DNA of 64,000 nucleotides from Streptomyces griseicoloratus. Lineage in GTDB: Bacteria; Actinomycetota; Actinomycetes; Streptomycetales; Streptomycetaceae. Made by a program: the position numbers and the translations under genes. The stretch's first letter is position 1. Every line of letters begins with the position of its first letter. The notes under the pieces were generated by a model. That model was not told where the DNA came from. It made no database searches and saw only the letters and a program-made list of their open reading frames with translations. Shown here piece by piece: positions 46,772 to 56,588 of the stretch. The stretch covers positions 1 to 64,000 of the forward strand of contig NZ_JACVQF010000198.1 in the NCBI RefSeq assembly GCF_014534645.1, given 5' to 3'.

Positions 46772-46802
46772 CGTTGACGTTGTCAACGTGCCGCGCTAGT
46801 GT
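46772..46802 (+). promoter_or_regulatory. sigma-factor promoter with palindromic operator
   Basis: TTGACG (46774-46779), a 17-bp spacer and TAGTGT (46797-46802) form a strong vegetative-type promoter for the sigma gene. The perfect palindrome CGTTGAC-GTT-GTCAACG (46772-46788) covers the -35 box and puts a TTGAC on both strands. It sits in the only gap (46620-46818) between the two divergent arms of the DISARM-like locus and probably binds a dimeric regulator. Confidence 0.7.
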
Positions 46803-46818
46803 CTGACGCGTCATCGGG

Positions 46819-49800
46819 GTGGGGGTGGAGGTCGTGGGGCGTCGACGGGCAGGGGAGTCCGGCGCACCTGTGTCGCGGGCGGCGCTGGGTGAACTGCTGA
46901 CGCGATTGCGGCAGGTGGCGGTCGACGGCGTCGTGCCGGAGCGCGAGTTCCTTCAGGGGGTGAGCGCCCTCGCCCTGAGCGGCGACGAACGGGACCGGTT
47001 GCGCGACGAGCTGGCCCGGCTCGGCCTGCTCGTGCGGGAATTGCCTGTGCACGCTGAGGACGACCCGCGCGCCGGTGAAAAGGTTGTACGTGAAAATGAA
47101 AGACATGTGACCCCACGTATCGCGGCGGCGCGGGCCCTTCTCGCGCGGTACGCCGACGCCTCCGGGCACGTACCGTCCCGGGCGGTCGAGGGGGTCGTAC
47201 GGCTCGCGGGGCTCGACGACAGGGAAGCCGCCCGGCTCCGGGCCGGCGCCAGGGTGGAGCCGGCCGCGGACAGTGCCGCCGAGGCGCCCCGGGCCACCGT
47301 GACGGCCACGGCGGACGACGCGGCCGGAGCGGCGGGCGGCGACCTGGCCGACGCCGTCGCGGCCGCACTGGCCGTGCTGGAGGCGGACCGCTTCGAGCGG
47401 CGGCCCGGCAAACGGCTGCTGAGCCCCGAGGCCGAGGTGGGACTGGCCGTCCTCGTACGGGGCGGGCCGCAGCGGATCGCCCGGGAGCCCGACGAGGAGG
47501 AACTGAAGTCGCTGCCGAGGAACGACCTGCGGATCCGTGCCCGGGACTGCCTGGTCGTCCACAACCAGGGACTGGTGCACTCACTGGCCCGGACCATGGT
47601 GGAACAGGGCCTGGACTACGAGGACCTGTTCCAGCACGGTGTCATCGGCCTGATGCGGGCGGCGCGGAAGTTCGACCCGCGGATGGGCAACAAGTTCTCC
47701 ACGTATGCCACCTGGTGGGTCCGGCAGTCGATCACCCGCGCCATCGCGGACGAGGGTGCTCTCATCCGCATCCCCGTCCACATGCACGAGCAGATGCGCA
47801 AGGTCGCGAACGCCGAGCGGAGTCTTGCCGCACAGGGCCGGCCGGCGACCGCGGCGGACGTGGCGGTGGCCTGCGACCTGAGCCTGCCGAAGGTCGAGGA
47901 GATCCGCAGGCTGAGCCGTCGGACCGACTCGCTCGACCGGGTCGTCGGCGACGGGGCGACCCTCGCCGACTTCGTCGAACGGGCCCGGCCGCTGCCCTCG
48001 GTGGAGCGCGAGGTGCTGGGCGCCATGCACGTGCAGGAGATCATGGCCGTGGTGAACACGTTCACCGGCCGTGACCACCGGATTCTCGTACGCCGTCTGG
48101 GACTCGACGGAGACGATCCGTCGACGCTGGACGAGGTGGGCCGGGAGTTCGGAGTCAGTCGCGAGCGCATCCGGCAGCTGGAGCGCAAGCTGCGGCCCGA
48201 GTTGGAGGAGCGGTTGCGCAGGGCTCGCGTCTTCGGTGTGGAGGCCGTGCCGGCGCGCACGGAGCGGGACGGTGCCGCCGTCCGGGCCAAGCCCGCCCAC
48301 GCCGACGGCACCAGGACCCGGCCCACGGACCGCACTCCGGCCACCCCGTCGTCTCCGGCCACTGGGGCAGCCCCGTCGTCTCCGGCGGCTCCGGCGTCCC
48401 CGAGGCCCCCGGAGTCCCCGGTCATCCAGCCCTCGGGCATCCGCTCGTCCTCGGGCACCCCGTCGTACTCGGCCACCCCAGACACCGCGGCGCCCCCGGT
48501 CTCCCCTGCTACCCCGTCATCCCCGGCCACCCCGGGCGCACCGTCCTCTCCGGCCGCCCTCTCGCCCGACGCGGCCGCGGGCGAGAGGGCTGGAGCGACG
48601 GCTCCGGCCGTGGCCCCGGCGGACTGGGACCGGGCCCGTCGGCTGGCCGGGGAGCTGTCCGGCCAGGGCCGGCTCGCCGAGTACGCGCTCGCCGCCATGG
48701 GGCACGAGGCCCTGGTGGTGATCCTCGGACGGCCGGCGGCCGACGCGGTGGTGCGTGTCGCCCGTGACCGGGAACCAGCGGACCGTCAGGTGCTGACGGC
48801 ACTCGAAGTGCTGCGCCGCGTCTTCGACAACGTCGCCGAGGCGGGTCTGCGCCCCGAGGACTTCTTCGACCGGCCCGCAGAGGCGCTCGGTGGGCAGACT
48901 CCCCGTACCTACCTCGCGAGCCGGCCGCTGGTGCACGGCGAGTCGCGACTGGCCGTGCGCGACGCGCTCCGGGAGTTCCGCACCGCGGCGCCGTCCCTCC
49001 CGCGGGAGCCGGAGCGGGTGGACGACGCGCAGGAGACCCGCAGGGAACCGCAGAGGGCGGCCGACGCTCCCGCAGCGCCCTCACCCGGGGTGGGAGCACC
49101 GCGGACCGCCGCCGCCGACTGGGACAGGGCCCTGAAGCTGGCGCAACCGCCCCTGGGCGGTGGCGTGGCCTGGCTCGCGGAGTACGCGCTGCTGGCCCTG
49201 GGGCACCCGCAGCTGTCCCTGCTGCTCGGTGCGTCCGCCGCGGACGCCGTGGTGCGGGCCGCGCGGCAACGGGGCATGCTCGACCGGCAGGTGGTCAGGG
49301 CCCTGGAAGCACTCCGGGGCGTCTTCGACGCGGTCAAGGAGCTGGGCCTGAGGCCCGAGCAGTTCTTCGAGCGGCCTGCCGAGGCGCTGGCCGGGGCCAG
49401 TCCCCGGGCGTACCTGGCCGCGAAGCCCCTCGTGGTGGCCGAGTCGGGCCTCGCCGTCCGGGACGCCCTGCGGGAGTTCGTCGAGGCACACGCGGAACGG
49501 ACCGAGCCCGTGCCCGGCGACGACGGTGACGACGGCGACCGCGGGGCCGGGGAACCGGCGGCGCCCGCTGCGCAGGCCCGTCCGGCACCGGCCGCACCGC
49601 CGCCGGCGGAAGAGCCCGCGGCGGAAGAGCCGGCGGTCGACGCCGACAGACTGCTCGCCGAGGTCCGCGCCCGGCACGAGGCCGCGCTCGCCGAGCTGGC
49701 GGAGGAACACGAACGCCGGCTGCGGGAGGAGCGGCACGCCGCCGAGGCGCGTCTCGCGGCCGTCCGCGCGGAGGGCGAACGACAGCTCGACGCACTGGAA

Positions 49801-50367
49801 GAGGCGCTGCTGAACCGCGCCGACCGATCGCGGGAACGGCGCGAGAGGCATGTGCGGCGCCAGTCCGAGGAGCACTTGAGGCGTCTGAAGGAGCAGCACC
49901 GCGAGGCGTACGAGACGGTGCTGCGCAGGGCCGAACACGCCGAGGAGGCCGCCCGCCGGGCGGCCGGCACGGAGCAGCGGGTGCACGAACTCGAGCAGCG
50001 GCTGCACGAGTACCGCGACGGCGCCGAGGCCCGCATCAGGGACCTGGAGTCGCGGCTGCGGCAGGCCGAGGCGACCGCCGCCGAGCGTGAACGTGCGGCC
50101 GGGGCGCTGGTGGCCGAACTGGAGACCGGACTCCACAAGGCCGAGGCGGCCGTCGCGCAACGGGACCTGTTCGTCGAGGCGGCCCGCCGGCGCGCCGAGG
50201 AGGCCGAGCAGCAGGCGGCCCGGCGCATCGCGCAGAGCGAGCACGACGCCTGGCTCCGCGTCACCGAACTGCAGAGGCAGCTCGGTGACGTCCGGGCGCA
50301 GCTCGCCGCGGCGCAGGAGGCGGCCCAGAACCGCACCTCGCTCCGGGACCGCTGGCGCAGGTCCTGA
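46819..50367 (+). CDS. giant sigma-70-type factor with duplicated module and coiled-coil tail
   Basis: 1182 residues. The GTG at 46819 lies about 10 bases after the predicted transcription start, so the mRNA may be nearly leaderless; later GTGs are possible. Residues about 239-315 are sigma region 2 (DYEDLFQHGVIGLMRAARKFD, KFSTYATWWVRQSITRAI). Region 3 follows. Region 4 at about 415-467 has FGVSRERIRQLERK. This is a group 1/2-type sigma, but 3-4 times the usual length. Then a Pro/Ser/Thr linker (about 490-600), two homologous ~120-residue modules (at about 600 and 763, both DWDRA...LAEYAL...DRPAEAL/ERPAEAL...RDALREF), and a coiled coil of about 240 residues (about 940-1180). It may redirect RNA polymerase on infection, with the tail as sensor or scaffold (inference). 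Confidence 0.88.
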   Translation: MGVEVVGRRRAGESGAPVSRAALGELLTRLRQVAVDGVVPEREFLQGVSALALSGDERDRLRDELARLGLLVRELPVHAEDDPRAGEKVVRENERHVTPRIAAARALLARYADASGHVPSRAVEGVVRLAGLDDREAARLRAGARVEPAADSAAEAPRATVTATADDAAGAAGGDLADAVAAALAVLEADRFERRPGKRLLSPEAEVGLAVLVRGGPQRIAREPDEEELKSLPRNDLRIRARDCLVVHNQGLVHSLARTMVEQGLDYEDLFQHGVIGLMRAARKFDPRMGNKFSTYATWWVRQSITRAIADEGALIRIPVHMHEQMRKVANAERSLAAQGRPATAADVAVACDLSLPKVEEIRRLSRRTDSLDRVVGDGATLADFVERARPLPSVEREVLGAMHVQEIMAVVNTFTGRDHRILVRRLGLDGDDPSTLDEVGREFGVSRERIRQLERKLRPELEERLRRARVFGVEAVPARTERDGAAVRAKPAHADGTRTRPTDRTPATPSSPATGAAPSSPAAPASPRPPESPVIQPSGIRSSSGTPSYSATPDTAAPPVSPATPSSPATPGAPSSPAALSPDAAAGERAGATAPAVAPADWDRARRLAGELSGQGRLAEYALAAMGHEALVVILGRPAADAVVRVARDREPADRQVLTALEVLRRVFDNVAEAGLRPEDFFDRPAEALGGQTPRTYLASRPLVHGESRLAVRDALREFRTAAPSLPREPERVDDAQETRREPQRAADAPAAPSPGVGAPRTAAADWDRALKLAQPPLGGGVAWLAEYALLALGHPQLSLLLGASAADAVVRAARQRGMLDRQVVRALEALRGVFDAVKELGLRPEQFFERPAEALAGASPRAYLAAKPLVVAESGLAVRDALREFVEAHAERTEPVPGDDGDDGDRGAGEPAAPAAQARPAPAAPPPAEEPAAEEPAVDADRLLAEVRARHEAALAELAEEHERRLREERHAAEARLAAVRAEGERQLDALEEALLNRADRSRERRERHVRRQSEEHLRRLKEQHREAYETVLRRAEHAEEAARRAAGTEQRVHELEQRLHEYRDGAEARIRDLESRLRQAEATAAERERAAGALVAELETGLHKAEAAVAQRDLFVEAARRRAEEAEQQAARRIAQSEHDAWLRVTELQRQLGDVRAQLAAAQEAAQNRTSLRDRWRRS

Positions 50368-50433
50368 CCCGCACACCCGCCGTCCGGTGCCGGCCCGTCC
50401 GAGCCCGTCACAGCCCCGACCACCAGGAACAGC

Positions 50434-53400
50434 ATGGATCCCCGACAGGAACTCGTCTCCTACCTCCGACGGCAGCTCGTCGGTCCGGCCGGCGGCGACC
50501 ACGAGACGCTCGACGCCCCGCCCGACCGGCAGTACCTCATGGGCACGCTCTACCCGCAGGAGGCCGACCTCCAGCGCCGGCTGGACGCGGCCGCCGAGGA
50601 ACTGGAGGGCGCCGGTACGGAGGGCCGCGCGGAGGACACCGCGCCCGCCACCGACCCCGTTCCCGAGTCCAACTCCTGGCTGCCCTCCTCCCTCGGCTTC
50701 AGCTTCTTCACCGATGCGGACACCGTGGAGATCAGCTGCTCCGCCGCCCGCTACGAGACCCGCGCCGGCACCAGCGAGCGCGGCCGGAGCTGGCAGCGGA
50801 TCCCGCTGCCCGCCGAGACCCACCGGCTCACCCCGGACGACGACCAGGTCACCGTTTTGGACGGGCGTGCGGAACTCCGCGTCCGGCGCCGCGCCTTCGG
50901 CACCGGCCGGCTCGTCACCGTCGCCCTCGTCAACGCCGCTCGCCACGAGCCCGGACTCGGCAGGGCCGCCCACTGGGACCGGATGCTGTTCCAGGCGGAG
51001 CTGCGGGCCCGGCCCGTGGACGGCAGGGTGCTCCAGTACCCGAGCGTGCGTCTGGCCAGCCGCGACCCGGAGGAGCAGGAGCTGCGCCTGCAGTACCGGC
51101 ATGTGCGCACGCACGCCGTCGGCCACGGATGCGCGGTCGCGGAACGGTACGACGACACCGGGGAACGGGTGACCGAGCTGAGCGCGGCCGTCATGCCGGA
51201 GGCCGAGGTCACCGGCGTACGGGCCTCGGGGCTCAGCGGGGCACCGGTGCTCAACCTGCTCCACCTCGCCGACCCGGACGTCCCGGCGGAGCAGCTCCGG
51301 GAGGAGCTGACGGAGTTCGCCGCCGACTACCGGGCGTGGTACGTCGGACAGCTCGACGAGGACGTCCCCGAGTGGGGGCGCGAAGCCGCCGCACGCATCC
51401 TGGACCGGATCCGCACCGCCGTCACCCGCATGGAGTCCGGCGTCCGCACCCTCTGCGACCCGCGCCGCCCCGAGCTGCTGCACGCCTTCCGCGCCGCCAA
51501 CCGCGCCATGGCCCTGCAGATGCGCCACTCCGCACCCGACCTGGCCGGCACCCGGCGCGCCCGCCGGGACGCCGTACCGCCCGCTCCCGAGCCGCACCCG
51601 GAGGCCACCTGGCGTCCCTTCCAGCTCGCCTTCTTCCTGCTCGCCGTGGACGGCACGGCCGACCCGGGGCACCCGGACCGGTCCGTGACCGACCTGATCT
51701 GGTTCCCGACCGGCGGTGGCAAGACGGAGGCGTACCTGCTGCTGGCCGCCTTCGCCATGGTGCTGCGGCGTACCGGGCCGGCCGGCGGGGGCACGGCCGT
51801 GCTCAGCCGGTACACCCTCAGCCTGCTCACCACCCAGCAGTTCCAGCGCGCCGCCACCACCGTCTGCGCACTGGAGACGCTGCGGCGCGCCGATCCGGCG
51901 GCGTACGGCGAGGAGCCGTTCTCCATCGGCCTGTGGGTGGGCGAGACCACCACCCCGAACACGTACGAGAAGGCCCGCACGGCCTTCGAGGACGCACGCC
52001 GGGCCGCCCAGCCCGACGACGTCTTCATCCTGGACCGGTGCCCGTGGTGCGGCACCCGCATCCTGCCCGCCCACAAGTCGCCCGACATCGGCGACTACGG
52101 CGTGCGTGCCACGGCCGGCTCCTTCGCGTTCTTCTGCCCGAGGGACGAGTGCGTGTTCCACGACGAACTGCCCGTCGCCGTGGTGGACGAGGCGCTCTAC
52201 GACCGGCCCCCGACGTTCGTCCTCGGCACCGTGGACAAGTTCGCCCGGCTCGCCTGGGAACCGCGCGCGGGACGGCTGTTCGGCGCGGGCGGCGAGGACG
52301 GCACGGGGAACCTGCCGCCGTCGCTCGTCATCCAGGACGAGTTGCACCTGCTCACCGGCCCGCTCGGCACCACCGTCGGCCTGTAGGAGTCGGCCGTCCT
52401 CGGGCTGTGCACCGGGCCCGACGGGACCGGCCCCAAGGTGGTGGCGTCCACGGCCACCATCCGCCGCTCCGGCGAACAGGTCCGCGCCCTGTACGGCGGG
52501 GGAGTGCAGCTCTTCCCGCCGGCCGGACTCGATGCCCGCCACTCCTACTTCGCGGAACCGGACACCTCCAGGCCCGGCCGCCGCTACCTGGGAGTCATGG
52601 CCCAGGGTCACACGGCCGGCCGCGCCGCCGTGGCCACCGCCGCCGCGCTGCTCCAGGGCGCGTGGGAACTGCCCGAGGAGCACCGGGACGACTACTGGAC
52701 CCTGGTCGCCTACCACCACAGCCTGCGCGAGCTCGGCCGCACCGTCACGGCCGCGGCCGACGACATCCCCGCCCAGCTCGCCGGGCTCGACGCCGGCAAC
52801 GGCGTACGAGCGCTGACGGACCACCAGGTCCAGGAGCTCACCAGCAACCTGCCGCGCGCCGAGCAGCCCGTCCTGCTGGACCGGCTGGAGAAGAGCTGGG
52901 ACGACCCGCGGTCGGTGTCCTTCCTGCCCTGCACGAACATGCTGTCCGTCGGCGTCGACGTCAAGCGGCTCGCGCTGATGCTGATGCAGGGCCAGCCCAA
53001 GACCACCGCCGAGTACATCCAGGCCACCAGCCGCGTGGGCCGGCACACCGTCCCCGGACTCGTCGTGACGTTCTTCAACGCCACCCGGCCCAGGGACCGT
53101 TCGCACTACGAGACCTTCGACGTGTACCACCGCTCCCTCTACCGGCACGTCGAACCGACCAGCGTGACCCCCTGGTCCGTGCCGTCCCGGCGGCGCGCCC
53201 TGCACGCCGCGCTCGTCGTGCTCGTCCGGCACCGGCTCGGCCTCGCCGCCGAGAACCAGGCCGGGCACGTCCTGGACCGCCTCCCCGAGGTCGAGGCGAT
53301 CGCCGAGCAGCTCGCCGCGCGTGCCGAGGCCGCCGAACCCGCGGCGGGTGACGCGGTGCGCAAGGAACTCGCGGGTCTGATCGCCGACTGGGAGGACGCG

Positions 53401-53571
53401 GCGCGCGAGGCCCGCAAGGACGGCCGGGAGCTGTACTACCGCAGCCAGGGCAAGGGCCAGTCCAACCTGATCAAGAGCTTCGAGCAGAACCACGGCCTGT
53501 GGGAGACACCGAACTCCATGCGCAACGTGGACCGGGAGTGCCAGGTGACGGTGAAGGGAGCCGACCTGTGA
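50434..53571 (+). pseudogene. drmA: DISARM helicase DrmA, interrupted by one amber codon
   Basis: One 1045-codon frame runs from the ATG at 50434 (AGGAAC upstream) to 53571, broken only by TAG at 52384-52386 (codon 651). On both sides the protein is coherent DrmA: PTGGGKTEAYLLLA near 426, DELHLL near 635, then after the stop VVASTATIRR, LPCTNMLSVGVDVKRL and QATSRVGR. The interrupted phrase GTTVGL-stop-ESAVLGL strongly suggests Tyr TAC changed to TAG. The helicase would be cut between motif II and the C-terminal lobe and should be inactive unless suppressed. The downstream drmB and helicase genes are intact. A base-call error is possible. Confidence 0.88.
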
Positions 53572-55418
53572 GCCGCACACTGCGGGTACGCCAGTCGCAG
53601 ACGGTGGTGCCGTTCGGCGTCGGCGCCGTCTTCGACATCCAGGGCGAGTCCTTCGTCGCCACCGGCATCGGAGACTGGCCGGCCAGGGGCAGGCAGCGGA
53701 TCGAGTCCGCCCGCCTCGCCTCCCGGCTGGGCGTCACCGGCTTCTATGCCGCACCCGCGACGGCCAACGACCGCTTCGACGTCCCCGACGCCCCCGGGGC
53801 GCCGTACATCCGCTTCCCCTCCTGGCTGTTCTGCGGCTCCTGCCGCCGGATGAAGCGCTGGCGGATCGCGGACGAGAAGCCCGGGCAGCCGCCGCGCTGC
53901 CCGTCCTGCTCGCCCGCCCGGACACTGGCGCCCATGCGGTTCGTGCAGATCTGCCAGGCCGGGCACCTCGGCGACGTCGACTGGTGGTTCTGGGCGCACT
54001 CCCGGCGCGACGCCGGTGAACGGCGGCGGTGCGAGGAACGCGACAGGCTGCGCTTCGTGGTGTCCGAGCGGGCCTCCGGCCTGGAGGCGCTCTCCGTCGT
54101 CTGCACTGCCAAGGGCTGCGGCGCGTCCCGGGACCTGCTCGACGTCCTCGGCACGCACGGCATGCGCTGCCCGGGGCGCAACCCCTGGCAGCGGGCCGAC
54201 GAGCGGGTGGAGTGTCCCCGGCCGGTGCAGATCGTGCAGCGCACGGCCGGCAACCTCTACTACCCGGTCGTCCACTCGGCACTCGACATCCCCGAGACCG
54301 ACGTACCGGCCGCCCACGCCGACGAGGCCCTCGCGGCCAGGGTGCGGGAACACGACCTGTGGGTCTCCCTGTGCCGGGTCGCCGACACGCCCCGCGCCAC
54401 GGTGTTCCGCACGATGATCCAGGAGGACACCGGCGCCGACGACGCCCTCCTGGACGCGCTGATCGCCGAGGAGACCGGGCAGGCCCCCACGGGCACGCCG
54501 TCGTCCGGGGCCGCCCCCGCCCGCCCCGACCTCAGCCGCGAGGAGTGGGCCGCCTTCACGGCACCCGTCCCGCCGGCCACCCGGGACTTCGCGCTGCGCG
54601 AGACCACCCTCGGCACGGCCGGGGAGACCGCCGGCCCGTGGGCCGAGCTCGGCCGCCGCTTCGGGCGGATCGTCCTCGCCGACCGGCTCCGCGAGGTGCG
54701 CGCCCTGTCCGGCTTCACCCGGGTCTCCCCGGACGCCACCGTCGTCCCCGCGGACACCTCCCGGCGGCTGAAGTGGCTGCCGGCCGTGGAGGTCTTCGGC
54801 GAGGGCGTCTTCCTCACCCTGGACCCGGCCGGACTGGCGGCCTGGGAGGCCGACCGGAACGTGCGGCAGCGGGTCGCCGGCCTGCGGGCGGACCTGGACC
54901 GCTCCTTCCAGCGGGACCGGCTGGAGGCCCTGACCGGCACGGAGCTCGCGCCCCGCTTCGTCCTGCTGCACACACTCGCGCACCTGCTGATCCGCCAGCT
55001 CTCCTTCGAGTCCGGATACACCACGGCGAGCCTGCGCGAACGGATCTACGCGCGCCCCGAGCAGGACCAGTACGGCATCCTCGTCTACACCGCCGCAGGC
55101 GATGCCGAGGGCACCCTCGGCGGCCTGGTCCGCCAGGGCGAGCCCCCGCGGCTGGCGGAGACACTGCTGCGCATGACCGAGGCCGCCGCCTGGTGCTCGG
55201 CCGACCCGCTCTGCGCGGAGCACACCGGCCAGGGCTTCGGCAACCTCAACCGCGCTGCCTGCCACGCCTGCGCCCTGTTGCCCGAGACCAGCTGCGAGAC
55301 CGGCAACACCCTGCTCGACCGAGCCCTCGTCGTCGGTGGTGACCAGGTGCCCGGCTACCTGGAACCGATCGTCACCGCGGCGCGTGCCGCCGCGGCCCGC
55401 GCCCTGGAGCAGCAGTGA
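53568..55418 (+). CDS. drmB: DrmB (DUF1998 DISARM protein)
   Basis: 616 residues from a GTG overlapping the drmA stop (GTGA), with GGGAG upstream. It opens RQSQTVVPFGVGAVFDIQGESF, the typical DrmB N-terminus. Cys pairs (FCGSCRR, CPSC, CTAKGCG) suggest a zinc site. The DUF1998 core is at HTLAHLLIRQLSFESGYTTASLRERIY near residue 468, and late cysteines (CHACALLPETSCE) complete a second cluster. In DISARM, DrmB partners DrmA to form the DNA-recognition complex. It is intact here although drmA is not, so the lesion is probably recent. Confidence 0.92.
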   Translation: MSRTLRVRQSQTVVPFGVGAVFDIQGESFVATGIGDWPARGRQRIESARLASRLGVTGFYAAPATANDRFDVPDAPGAPYIRFPSWLFCGSCRRMKRWRIADEKPGQPPRCPSCSPARTLAPMRFVQICQAGHLGDVDWWFWAHSRRDAGERRRCEERDRLRFVVSERASGLEALSVVCTAKGCGASRDLLDVLGTHGMRCPGRNPWQRADERVECPRPVQIVQRTAGNLYYPVVHSALDIPETDVPAAHADEALAARVREHDLWVSLCRVADTPRATVFRTMIQEDTGADDALLDALIAEETGQAPTGTPSSGAAPARPDLSREEWAAFTAPVPPATRDFALRETTLGTAGETAGPWAELGRRFGRIVLADRLREVRALSGFTRVSPDATVVPADTSRRLKWLPAVEVFGEGVFLTLDPAGLAAWEADRNVRQRVAGLRADLDRSFQRDRLEALTGTELAPRFVLLHTLAHLLIRQLSFESGYTTASLRERIYARPEQDQYGILVYTAAGDAEGTLGGLVRQGEPPRLAETLLRMTEAAAWCSADPLCAEHTGQGFGNLNRAACHACALLPETSCETGNTLLDRALVVGGDQVPGYLEPIVTAARAAAARALEQQ

Positions 55419-56500
55419 CCGTCACGTACCTGGATCTCACGCCGTCCCAGCGCGCCGCCCTCGACGGCCTGCCGTTCGAGGGCAACCACCTGGTCAGCGG
55501 GCCGCCCGGCAGCGGCAAGAGCATCCTCGCCGTCCAGCGGGCCGTGATGCTCGCGCTCACCGGCACCCCCGTGACCCTGCTGACCCGCTCCAACCTGCTG
55601 CGCCAGTCGCTCGCCGGTGTCGCCCGCGCACTCGGGCCGTCCGACCGCCCGGTCCGTGTCGCCACGGCCCACGGGTGGCTCACCGAGTGGTACGGGGCCC
55701 GACCGCCGGGCCGGGGCGACGGCTGGTACGACTGGAACGCCCTCTTCGACCGGGCCGCCGGGACGGACCCGGCCCCCGCACCGGCCCTGGTCGTCGACGA
55801 GGGGCAGGACCTGCCTCCCGAGTTCTACCTGCTCTGCCGCATGCTGCAGGCCCGGACGACCGTGTTCGCGGACGAGTGCCAGCGGCTCACGGACACCAAC
55901 TCCACGCTCGCGGAGATCGCCCGCAACCTGGGCAGGTGCACGCGCCACGACGTCGACGGCAACCATCGCAACACCCGGCAGATCGCGGCCTTCGCCGCCC
56001 ATTTCCACACCGGCGCCTGCCTGCCGGATCCGCCCGGGCGACAGGGGCCGGTGCCGCGTCTGCACAGGTTCCCCGAGCGGGGCGCCGCGGACCTGCTGAT
56101 CCTGCTGGCACAGGCACACCCCCGCAAGCGCATCGGCGTCATCGCGGGCTCCCGGCACACCCAGTTCTCCCTGCTGGGCAGCCTCCAGCGCCGGGCGCCG
56201 CGCCTGCGGCCGCAGCTCTACACGTCCGAGGCCAAGGGCGGCCAGTACCGCACGCTCGATCTGGGGCGCCCCGGCATCGTGATCGTCCACCGCGCCAGCG
56301 CCAAGGGCCTCGACTTCGACACGGTCGTCATCCCCGACACGCACCACGACGCGGCGGCGGACCCCACCTCCGCCGCCCTGCGCATGAGCTACTACGTCCT
56401 CGCCACCAGAGCCCGTCACGAACTCCACCTCGGCTACGAGGGCGAGTCGGAGCCGCCCCTTCTGGCACAGGTGAGCAGCAGGGAGCTGCAGCGGGGCTGA
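55415..56500 (+). CDS. short UvrD/DUF2075-like helicase in the DrmC position
   Basis: 361 residues from a GTG overlapping the drmB stop. Walker A GPPGSGKS at 29-36, motif II VDEGQDLP near 128, and C-terminal VHRASAKGLDFDTV and YVLATRARHEL. It is much shorter than true UvrD (about 700) and lacks the 1B/2B insertions. In DISARM operons the gene after drmB is usually the phospholipase-D-like drmC. None is seen in this window, and this helicase stands in its place. It is cytoplasmic and translationally coupled. Confidence 0.88.
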   Translation: MTVTYLDLTPSQRAALDGLPFEGNHLVSGPPGSGKSILAVQRAVMLALTGTPVTLLTRSNLLRQSLAGVARALGPSDRPVRVATAHGWLTEWYGARPPGRGDGWYDWNALFDRAAGTDPAPAPALVVDEGQDLPPEFYLLCRMLQARTTVFADECQRLTDTNSTLAEIARNLGRCTRHDVDGNHRNTRQIAAFAAHFHTGACLPDPPGRQGPVPRLHRFPERGAADLLILLAQAHPRKRIGVIAGSRHTQFSLLGSLQRRAPRLRPQLYTSEAKGGQYRTLDLGRPGIVIVHRASAKGLDFDTVVIPDTHHDAAADPTSAALRMSYYVLATRARHELHLGYEGESEPPLLAQVSSRELQRG

Positions 56501-56576
56501 GCCGAGCGCGCTCGCGCCGGTACCGCCGGGCTTCCAGCGGCTCCCACCCGCATGATCGGCTCAGGGGCTTAATGCA

Positions 56577-56582
56577 TATGAT
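56577..56582 (+). promoter_or_regulatory. likely -10 box of the GNAT gene
   Basis: TATGAT seven bases before the GTG at 56589, predicting a leaderless transcript. No convincing -35 at 17-18 bp. Confidence 0.4.
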
Positions 56583-56588
56583 GCGCAA

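Noticed and set aside
52384-52386. Programmed amber decoding (pyrrolysine or similar) in drmA
   Set aside because: Streptomyces is not known to encode pyrrolysine and no downstream element is visible. A TAC-to-TAG point mutation or a base-call error is simpler.
49081-53580. A 1,499-codon minus-strand open frame over the sigma and drmA genes
   Set aside because: Antisense shadow. It runs through the drmA amber site only because that stop is strand-specific.
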